NCBI GenBank assembly: GCA_002431305.1
Contig: DJEG01000128.1
Location: forward strand, 28,555 to 60,166
Reading direction: 5' to 3'
Origin: Ruminococcaceae bacterium UBA5904
GTDB taxonomy: Bacteria > Bacillota > Clostridia > Oscillospirales > Acutalibacteraceae
Length of the DNA stretch: 31,612 nt
The position numbers and the translations under genes are program-made. Below are positions 1-6,437 of the stretch, in pieces (within the stretch, counting starts at the first letter, position 1; each line of letters starts with the position of its first letter). The notes beneath the pieces were generated by a model. It saw only the letters and a program-made list of their open reading frames with translations, was not told the origin of the DNA and searched no databases.

Positions 1-1521
1 ATTGGCTTTTCCTCCGCCTTCGAGCTCTTTTTGAGTTTGAAAAACAACCGCTTCTTTTATTACGGATGAATTCTCCTCAATTGTATTTTCTATCTCTTCG
101 GGATAGATATTCTTGCCGTTGTCAAGAATTATGAGATTCTTTTTACGCCCTGTTATGTAAAGATATCCGTCGTTATCAATTCTGCCGTAGTCACCCGTCT
201 TAAACCATCCGTCGGGCGTAAATGATTTTTCGTTTGATTTTGCGTCGTTATAATACCCGTGCGTGACGTTCTTTCCTCGGATGAAAATCTCCCCCGCACC
301 GTCGGAATCGGGAGAATCGATTTTCACTTCGCACCCGTTCATCGGCAGTCCGACGGAATCCGGATGGGTGCTGACATCAAAATTAACAGCCGCCAGCGGT
401 GACGCCTCTGTCAATCCGTAGCCGATTATTATTTTAAATCCGACATCGTCTAAAAATTTCATTTTTTCGGCGTTTACCGACGCTCCTCCGCATGCTATAA
501 GAGGCAGTTTTCCTCCGAACGAATCGGCGATATCTTTAAACAAAATTTTTCTTAAATCTATGCCGTGACTCCTTAACGAATTGCTTAATTTAACCGCCTT
601 TAAAAGCCTGTCTTTTTTGCCGAGCTTTTCACTTTCGCTCATTATCGTATCGTAAAACGCGTCGGCGATTAGCGGAACGGCTATCATTCCATCCGGTTTA
701 AATTCGGTTATATTTTTCTGTACGTTTCTGAGCCTGTCGTTAATATACAGCACTGCATTTATATATATTGCAGTAAGAACACTGCATCCGAGTTCGTACG
801 CATGATTCATGGGAAGCACACTGAACGCCGTCGGAACGTCTATCATTCTCGAAAGAGAATCGACGTTTGCGCACAGATTGCCGTGCGTGAGCACAACTCC
901 CTTATTGGCACCGGTAGTTCCGGATGTAAAGATTATAACGGCCGCATCGTCAGACGACGGAAAATAACTGTTAAAAAAATTCTCAGCCTCTAAATATGAA
1001 GAAGCGGATGATATGAATTCCTCAAAATCAACAATTCCATCTCTTTTTTTATCGGAAAGAGAAATACATTTAAAATCGGGATTATCCTCTTTCATAATAA
1101 GTCCCGCCGAATAATAGGGAGCCGAGCAAAACACTGCGGACGCGTCCGCTTTTTTCAGAAGTTTCACTATATCCGCGTCGGGCAGTTCCTTATCTATAGG
1201 CACGGCAACGGAACCGACCGTCGTCAGAGCAAAAAAAGCGACGACCCAGCGGTACGAATTCTCCCCGACGATACCGATATGTCTGCCGGTAAGCCCCGCA
1301 TTTTCGAGCGCGAAACTCAACTGTTTTACGTCGCGGGCGAATCTGTCAACAGAATACGAAACCGTCTTTTTATTCTTTTTTTCGACAATGCAGGTTCTGC
1401 CCGAATATGAGTTTCGAGCCCTGTCAAAAAGTTCACGCACGCTCTTGAGTCCGCCGAGAGAAAAAACGCTTTTTCGGCATTTTTCGAGCTGTTTTATAAA
1501 AGCGCGGTTTTGTCCGGTCAT
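1..1521 (-). CDS. AMP-forming acyl-CoA ligase (long-chain type), 3' end cut by window edge
   Basis: Adenylate-forming enzyme that probably activates a fatty or other carboxylic acid to its CoA thioester through an acyl-AMP intermediate. The frame is open from an ATG at 1521 to the window edge, giving 507 residues without the C-terminal end. It shows the AMP-binding P-loop (IIFTSGTTGANKG), the YGLTEASP motif, the GWFKTGDYG aspartate motif and the hinge stretch ITGRKKNLIILDNGKNIYPEE, in family order. The start is supported by GAGG about 8 bases upstream. It follows mscL but has its own candidate promoter (1600-1628), and mscL has its own terminator, so it is probably transcribed separately. The substrate cannot be read from the sequence; an O-succinylbenzoate or other acid ligase is possible but the motifs look long-chain-like. 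Confidence 0.88.
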   Translation of the reverse strand, partial: MTGQNRAFIKQLEKCRKSVFSLGGLKSVRELFDRARNSYSGRTCIVEKKNKKTVSYSVDRFARDVKQLSFALENAGLTGRHIGIVGENSYRWVVAFFALTTVGSVAVPIDKELPDADIVKLLKKADASAVFCSAPYYSAGLIMKEDNPDFKCISLSDKKRDGIVDFEEFISSASSYLEAENFFNSYFPSSDDAAVIIFTSGTTGANKGVVLTHGNLCANVDSLSRMIDVPTAFSVLPMNHAYELGCSVLTAIYINAVLYINDRLRNVQKNITEFKPDGMIAVPLIADAFYDTIMSESEKLGKKDRLLKAVKLSNSLRSHGIDLRKILFKDIADSFGGKLPLIACGGASVNAEKMKFLDDVGFKIIIGYGLTEASPLAAVNFDVSTHPDSVGLPMNGCEVKIDSPDSDGAGEIFIRGKNVTHGYYNDAKSNEKSFTPDGWFKTGDYGRIDNDGYLYITGRKKNLIILDNGKNIYPEEIENTIEENSSVIKEAVVFQTQKELEGGGKAN

Positions 1522-1599
1522 ATTATCCGCCTCAATAATAAACAAATTTTATATGTGTTAATAATTAATTAATACTTATTCTTTGCAAATTTCACAATT

Positions 1600-1628
1600 A
1601 TCATATCATATTCGCTATTTTTCGTCAA
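1600..1628 (-). promoter_or_regulatory. candidate sigma-A promoter of the acyl-CoA ligase gene
   Basis: On the minus strand TTGACG (1628-1623) and TATGAT (1605-1600) are separated by 17 bases, about 80 bases before the ligase start. The rest of the 291-base gap 1522-1812 is AT-rich and holds only this and the mscL terminator. Confidence 0.5.
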
Positions 1629-1753
1629 TTATAAATATTTTCTGTCAACATTTCGTAACATTCTATCATTATTTTATAGTTTAATAATGTATATTCTGTT
1701 GATTAAATTTGAATAAACTCTTACGAAGACGAAAGTTTACACAACGTTCACAT

Positions 1754-1790
1754 AAAAAAAGACGGATTCGGTTTTGCCCCGATTCCGTCC
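1754..1790 (-). terminator. Rho-independent terminator of mscL
   Basis: Minus-strand stem GACGGAATCGG / CCGAATCCGTC with one A-A mismatch, followed by seven T residues (1760-1754). It lies about 20 bases after the mscL stop codon. Confidence 0.85.
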
Positions 1791-1812
1791 GTAACATCTG
1801 TTTAATACCGTT

Positions 1813-2274
1813 TTATTCTTTTTTTTCGTTCTGCGCTTTAATCAGGTCTCTTATTTCCTCGAGAAGTTCCTCCTGCGTAGGCTTTTTTTCCTCTTCCTCT
1901 TCTTTAGCCTCTTCTTCTTTTTTAATAAGCGTTTCAAACTTATTCTTAACGCTCATCACGATTTTAAGTACGAGGAAAATCGACAGCGCAATTATAAGGA
2001 AATCAATAACGCTCTGAATGAAATTTCCGTAATTAAGCGCAATTTCCTGCTGAATAACATTTCCCGCAGAGTCGAGCGCTTCGGGTTTAAAAACATATTT
2101 AAGGCCCGTGAGAGAAACTTCGCCCGTAAGCAGACTGATAAGCGGTGTAATAATATCGGAAACAAGAGAGGAAACGATTTTTCCGAATGCGGAACCGATA
2201 ACAACGCCCAAAGCCATGTCTACAATGTTTCCCTTCATGGCAAATTCTTTAAATTCATTAAAAAACTTTTTCAT
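1813..2274 (-). CDS. mscL: Large-conductance mechanosensitive channel MscL
   Basis: Membrane channel that opens under high turgor to release solutes during hypo-osmotic shock. The 153-residue protein has the family layout: a short amphipathic N-terminus (KKFFNEFKEFAMKGN), TM1 with the VDMALGVVIGSAFGKIV signature (about residues 19-45), a periplasmic loop, TM2 (about residues 88-108, QSVIDFLIIALSIFLVLKIV), and a charged cytoplasmic helix. The C-terminal Lys/Glu-rich run is somewhat longer than in many family members. GGAGGT precedes the ATG by about 7 bases. It is a single-gene unit with its own promoter and terminator, divergent from the GH3 gene. Confidence 0.96.
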   Translation of the reverse strand: MKKFFNEFKEFAMKGNIVDMALGVVIGSAFGKIVSSLVSDIITPLISLLTGEVSLTGLKYVFKPEALDSAGNVIQQEIALNYGNFIQSVIDFLIIALSIFLVLKIVMSVKNKFETLIKKEEEAKEEEEEKKPTQEELLEEIRDLIKAQNEKKE

Positions 2275-2302
2275 ATCTATACCTCCGTCATGTACTTTTT
2301 AC

Positions 2303-2331
2303 AGTATATAACAAGGTTCGGCACTATTCAA
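2303..2331 (-). promoter_or_regulatory. promoter of mscL
   Basis: Minus strand TTGAAT (2331-2326), 17-base spacer, TATACT (2308-2303), about 30 bases ahead of the start codon. It sits in the shared mscL/GH3 divergent region. Confidence 0.65.
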
Positions 2332-2385
2332 CGCTTTTCAGGAATTTTGACGGAAAAAAATCATTTATAAATACGCACATAAGTC

Positions 2386-2414
2386 TTGATTTAAATATTA
2401 ATATACATTATAAT
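2386..2414 (+). promoter_or_regulatory. promoter of the GH3 gene
   Basis: TTGATT (2386-2391), 17-base spacer, perfect TATAAT (2409-2414), about 32 bases before the ATG; AGGAG at 2435-2439 is the ribosome binding site. No clear operator palindrome was seen in the gap. Confidence 0.75.
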
Positions 2415-2446
2415 GCAAGTGCAAAATACTGTTTAGGAGTTTTTAT

Positions 2447-4831
2447 ATGGACAAGTACGCAAGATTCAGATATCAGCCGTGTATTCCGCTCGGAAAAAAC
2501 GGCAGAAAAGTTACGGGTTCGACGGAGCATATTGCTCTTTCCAGAACGGCCGCGGGCGAGGGCATGGTTCTTTTGAAAAACGAAAACAACGCCCTGCCGT
2601 TAAAGAGAGGAACGCGCGTCGCTCTCTTCGGCAAAGCGACTATAGAATACATTAAGGGCGGCGGAGGAAGCGGAGACGTTTTCACTTCGCACGTAACAAA
2701 TATATACGAAGGCTTCGCCCAAAAAGAAAAAGAGGGCAAGGTTAAAATATACATGCCCTGCGTCGATTACTATAAAGAATACGTAAAAGAAGAAAGCAAA
2801 AAAATTCCGACGAGAGAGCAGATAGAGAGAACATGGGACAAAGTCAACGCCATGTCATTCTGCAAGGAAAAGGACGATATAATTTACGACACGTTCGCAA
2901 GCATGCACGTGACGGAAGCCGATGCTCCCGATTCGCTTATTTCCGACGCGTCGAAAAACGCAGACACCGCGGTTATCACTTTAAGCCGTTTTTCGGCAGA
3001 GGGCGTAGACCGAAAGGCAACACCGAACGACTACTATCTTTCCGACGTTGAGAAAAGCCTTATCGACAGGGTTTCCTCCGCGTTCGAAAAAACCGTTGTC
3101 GTTTTGAATTCGGGCGGAATCATGGACTGCGAGAATTTCGCCGAGAATAAAAACGTTTCCGCTTTAATATACGGATTCCAGGGCGGACTCGAGGGCGGAG
3201 CCGTAATCGCAGATATCATATGCGGTGACGTTAACCCCTCGGGCAAGATGGGCGACACCATTCCCAAATCATATGACTTTTATCAGAACGCCGCCGAATT
3301 CCCCGAGGGCTTTGAGCATCTCGATTATTTCGACGACATATACGTAGGCTACCGCTATTTTGAGACAATCCCCGGCGCGTACGACAAGGTTCGCTATGAA
3401 TTCGGATTCGGACTGTCATATACTTCGTTCGATTTTTCCGGCGCGTTCGGCGGTGAATCTGACGGCAAAATAATCGCAGTCGTTACCGTAAAGAATACGG
3501 GCAAGGTTCCCGGCAAAGAAGTTGTACAGCTTTACTACTCTGCGCCTCAGGGCATATTATTAAAACCCGCGAAAGAACTCGGCGCATTTAAGAAAACTAA
3601 GCTCCTCTCCCCCGGCGAGAGTGAGACCGTTACGCTCTGCTTTGACGTAAATGACATGGCAAGTTACGACGATCTCGGCAAAATCAAAAAATCGGCGTAC
3701 ATTCTCGAAAAGGGCGAGTACAAATTCTTTATCGGAAACAGCGTCAGAAACGTACAGGAATTAGATTATAAATACATTCTTAATTCAGACGTTACGGTTA
3801 AACAGCTGACAGAGCTTTTACGTCCGTATAAACTCGAAAAACGCCTGTTGTCAGACGGCACATTTGAAACTCTTCCGCAGGGAGAGGAAAAATATCACTC
3901 AGGTAAAAACGTTCTTTCACCCGCGAAGGCTCCCGAGACAACCGTCATGTTTGACGACATCGGCGAGAACATTACGCTTGACGAATTTATAAAGCAGTTT
4001 ACCGACGACGAGCTTATCGAGTTCACGGGCGGTCATCAGAATCAGCCCGGCGTATGCAACACGGGCGCATTCGGCGGACTTAAGAGACTCAACGTTCCCG
4101 CCGTTCCGACAGCCGACGGTCCCGCGGGCGTAAGACTCGACGAAAAAACCGGCGTTCCGACCACGGCATGGCCGTGCGCTGCTCTCCTTGCATGCACATG
4201 GAACACAGACCTCATATATGAAGTCGGCAAATCGGGCGGAGCCGAACTCAGAGAGAATAACCTCGGCGTATGGCTCGCCCCCGCCATGAACATTCACAGG
4301 AATCCCCTGTGCGGACGTAACTTCGAGTACTTCTCCGAGGATCCCGTTCTCGCAGGCAAGTGCTGTGCTGCGGAGGTTCGCGGTATTCAGTCGAATAAAG
4401 TCGCGGCGGCGGTTAAGCACTTCGCCTGCAATAACAGAGAGTCGAACCGCTTTGAAACCGATTCAAGAGTTTCCGAAAGAGCGTTAAGAGAGATTTATTT
4501 AAAAGGCTTTGAAATAGTTGTCAAAGAAGCCGACCCATGGTGCATTATGTCCTCGTACAACAGAATCAACGGTCAGCATACGTCTCAAAGCTATGAACTT
4601 CTTACCGAAATGCTCAGAAACGAATGGGGCTTTGACGGCATGGTAACGACCGACTGGGGCGCGGCAAGCTTACATTCCGACGACATTCTCGCCGGCGGAG
4701 ACATGAAGATGGGCGAAGGCGACCCGAAAGAACTGAAAAAAGCCCTTGATTCGGGCAAAATCACGAGAGCCGACCTTGAAGCGTGCGTAAAACGCATACT
4801 TTCCCTCACGCTCAAAACCGCAGAATACTGA
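2447..4831 (+). CDS. Glycoside hydrolase family 3 beta-glycosidase with swapped domain order
   Basis: Retaining beta-glucosidase/xylosidase-type enzyme, 794 residues. The usual GH3 order is reversed: the alpha/beta-sandwich domain comes first (about 30-330, beginning GEGMVLLKNENNALPL), then a fibronectin III-like domain (about 340-435, VVTVKNTGKVPGKEVVQLYY), then the TIM-barrel domain (about 510-794). Barrel residues visible are ADGPAG (D557), R624 in GRNFEYFSEDP, K657-H658 in VKHFACNN, and the nucleophile D736 in VTTDWG. There is no signal peptide, so it probably acts in the cytoplasm on imported oligosaccharides. It is the only plus-strand gene here. The order matches that described for Ruminococcus albus and Butyrivibrio fibrisolvens beta-glucosidases. 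The exact sugar cannot be told. Confidence 0.93.
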   Translation: MDKYARFRYQPCIPLGKNGRKVTGSTEHIALSRTAAGEGMVLLKNENNALPLKRGTRVALFGKATIEYIKGGGGSGDVFTSHVTNIYEGFAQKEKEGKVKIYMPCVDYYKEYVKEESKKIPTREQIERTWDKVNAMSFCKEKDDIIYDTFASMHVTEADAPDSLISDASKNADTAVITLSRFSAEGVDRKATPNDYYLSDVEKSLIDRVSSAFEKTVVVLNSGGIMDCENFAENKNVSALIYGFQGGLEGGAVIADIICGDVNPSGKMGDTIPKSYDFYQNAAEFPEGFEHLDYFDDIYVGYRYFETIPGAYDKVRYEFGFGLSYTSFDFSGAFGGESDGKIIAVVTVKNTGKVPGKEVVQLYYSAPQGILLKPAKELGAFKKTKLLSPGESETVTLCFDVNDMASYDDLGKIKKSAYILEKGEYKFFIGNSVRNVQELDYKYILNSDVTVKQLTELLRPYKLEKRLLSDGTFETLPQGEEKYHSGKNVLSPAKAPETTVMFDDIGENITLDEFIKQFTDDELIEFTGGHQNQPGVCNTGAFGGLKRLNVPAVPTADGPAGVRLDEKTGVPTTAWPCAALLACTWNTDLIYEVGKSGGAELRENNLGVWLAPAMNIHRNPLCGRNFEYFSEDPVLAGKCCAAEVRGIQSNKVAAAVKHFACNNRESNRFETDSRVSERALREIYLKGFEIVVKEADPWCIMSSYNRINGQHTSQSYELLTEMLRNEWGFDGMVTTDWGAASLHSDDILAGGDMKMGEGDPKELKKALDSGKITRADLEACVKRILSLTLKTAEY

Positions 4832-4851
4832 TTTTTAATACAAATAATAAA

Positions 4852-4882
4852 CCCGAAGCCGCGCGTCAAATACGGTTTCGGG
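4852..4882. terminator. bidirectional terminator between converging genes
   Basis: Stem CCCGAAGCCG / CGGTTTCGGG (one G-T pair) with an 11-base loop. It is flanked by T-rich sequence on the plus side and by A-rich sequence that reads as T on the minus side. It lies between the GH3 stop and the converging recombinase-like gene. Confidence 0.75.
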
Positions 4883-4888
4883 ATTTAT

Positions 4889-5953
4889 TTAATCTATATA
4901 CGAATAATAAACGGTTTTTGTAAATTCGGCATTCGGATGACCGAGCATTACGGATAATTCAGAAATATCAACACCGTTGCGAATGCAGTTAAATGCAAAC
5001 GTATTTCTCAAAACTCCGAGTCCGAATTTTGAATACTTAGAATACAGCATCGTATTTTTAAGCACCGCGTCATACGTAACGCTGATACTTCTTTTAAATC
5101 TTGACGCTCCGTCGGAATTTTTCATTTCCTCGTATCTCGGCAGTGATGCAAACACCTTTCCTATAAGATTTTTCGCCGATTTTGTAAGCAGAATTCTGCG
5201 TTCGAACGGCAAGTCAATATTGCCCGACAAATCGGAAAAATCTCCGCGGAAAGAAATACACGCCGAATTAACCTTCAAATAATCGCCGTCTGAAGAGTCG
5301 GTCTTTAATGAAGCCAGTTCTCCCGGGGTAAGCCCGGTATACATCATAAACATGACAGAAGAACCGAGATTGTAGTAAGGTTTTGACTCACCGTAAATTC
5401 TCAGAGCTTCTTTCATTACGCGGTTTCTCTCGTTTGTTTTGAAATAAGCAGGCGCAAAAGTATTTTTATCATGAATATAAACTCCGAAATTTCTTGACGG
5501 AATATCGGTAAACCCCATAACGGCTTTATAACGTTTTAAGCACGAATAAATAAACATGACAAACTGTTTAGTCTCAGACATATTTCTGCCCGAGAGCAGT
5601 AAACTGTTTGCGCAGAACAGAATGTCATCCTCCCCTGCCAGCACTGCGGGAATATCGGGAGTCACAAAATCAAGCGTGCCGAAATTATCACGTACAGATT
5701 TATTTTCAATCAAATCCATGCACAGTCCGGCAAGCTCAGGAAATGTCAGAAAAGGATTCATCATAATTTTGTCATTAATTTTTACCTCGCGTCTGCGCCG
5801 AGATAAAACCGCGCGGACATCCGATTTTCTTCTGCCCGTGTAAACCTCTACGCTCAACTGACCGCGTATCGGAACATGGCGCAGTTCACCCGTCCAGTAC
5901 GGTTTGTCTTCCTCTCTGAATATTCGGCTTTCTGTCATCGCTCTGTCTGACAA
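4889..5953 (-). CDS. Tyrosine recombinase/integrase-fold protein with incomplete catalytic set
   Basis: 354 residues; the C-terminal half (about 180-354) aligns by eye with phage-integrase catalytic domains. The box I region reads MMYTGLTPGELASLK, where the catalytic arginine position is T209. Box II reads GLGVLRNTFAFNCI, with R316 present but G313 in place of the histidine. LGHP (H339) and the nucleophile tyrosine (Y349 or Y350 in TVYYSYID) are kept. It may therefore be a DNA-binding or regulatory relative rather than an active recombinase, or an alternative alignment may rescue the arginine. The start is TTG at 5953 with GGGG upstream; an ATG at residue 6 is the alternative. It lies 6 bases after a Cro/C1-type regulator gene, so the two are probably co-transcribed. 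N-terminal half not recognised. Confidence 0.75.
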   Translation of the reverse strand: MSDRAMTESRIFREEDKPYWTGELRHVPIRGQLSVEVYTGRRKSDVRAVLSRRRREVKINDKIMMNPFLTFPELAGLCMDLIENKSVRDNFGTLDFVTPDIPAVLAGEDDILFCANSLLLSGRNMSETKQFVMFIYSCLKRYKAVMGFTDIPSRNFGVYIHDKNTFAPAYFKTNERNRVMKEALRIYGESKPYYNLGSSVMFMMYTGLTPGELASLKTDSSDGDYLKVNSACISFRGDFSDLSGNIDLPFERRILLTKSAKNLIGKVFASLPRYEEMKNSDGASRFKRSISVTYDAVLKNTMLYSKYSKFGLGVLRNTFAFNCIRNGVDISELSVMLGHPNAEFTKTVYYSYID

Positions 5954-5959
5954 TTCTAA

Positions 5960-6181
5960 TTACCCCTTTGAGGCTTCTTCATCATCGGTTATTGTAAACA
6001 ATTCGTTCGGCGTGCATGAGAATATGACGCACAGCGCCTCGATATTATCGTACTGTATCGATTTCGTCTGATTGTTAATCATACGGCTGAAATTCTGATA
6101 GCTCATCCCCATTTGCTTATACAGCCAATACTTTGTTTTTCCCTTTTGTTCCAACAGATTCAGAACATTTAACTTTATCAT
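5960..6181 (-). CDS. Small Cro/C1-type helix-turn-helix regulator
   Basis: 73-residue DNA-binding protein, almost entirely one HTH domain: KTKYWLYKQMGMSYQNFSRM carries the two helices, followed by a helix with the family-typical CTPNELFTI ending. It resembles the Pfam HTH_26 type common on mobile elements and in Clostridia. The ATG is preceded by GGAG at 9 bases. It is the first gene of a two-gene unit with the recombinase-like gene. An AGATA-A-TATCT palindrome lies about 30 bases upstream of the start, a plausible autoregulatory site. Its targets are unknown. Confidence 0.85.
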   Translation of the reverse strand: MIKLNVLNLLEQKGKTKYWLYKQMGMSYQNFSRMINNQTKSIQYDNIEALCVIFSCTPNELFTITDDEEASKG

Positions 6182-6212
6182 AAGATATGTCTCCGTAATA
6201 TACTATTTAATG

Positions 6213-6223
6213 AGATAATATCT
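6213..6223. promoter_or_regulatory. candidate operator palindrome ahead of the HTH gene
   Basis: AGATA-A-TATCT, a perfect 5+1+5 palindrome, in an AT-rich leader. A second partial copy (AAGATATGTCT) abuts the start codon at about 6183-6192. No convincing -35/-10 pair could be fixed in the 256-base gap 6182-6437, which otherwise contains only the terminator at 6371-6401. Confidence 0.3.
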
Positions 6224-6370
6224 TATTTTTTCACGTTTTATATAGACTAATTCATTAAAGAATGAAAACATATATAATGTTCTGATTATATAGTATATAG
6301 ATAACTTACCCATACATTAGTTTTTTTTTAAATCCGTCCGAACTCAAAAATACAAAAATCACAACATTAA

Positions 6371-6401
6371 CACCCCGAAAGAATCAGGAACTTTCGGGGT
6401 G
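6371..6401 (-). terminator. terminator of the dockerin-protein gene
   Basis: Perfect 11-bp stem CACCCCGAAAG / CTTTCGGGGTG with a 9-base loop, about 37 bases after the stop codon. Downstream minus-strand sequence is T-rich but has no immediate clean T-run. Confidence 0.65.
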
Positions 6402-6437
6402 ATGTCTTTATATATTTAGAATACCGTTAAAGTATTC

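Noticed and set aside
3917..4420. 167-codon minus-strand frame inside the GH3 gene
   Set aside because: It is antisense to the conserved barrel domain and resembles no protein family.
4832..6437. Integrated prophage or genomic island around the recombinase-like gene
   Set aside because: Only two small genes are present, with no phage structural genes, no tRNA and no direct repeats that I could find at the borders.
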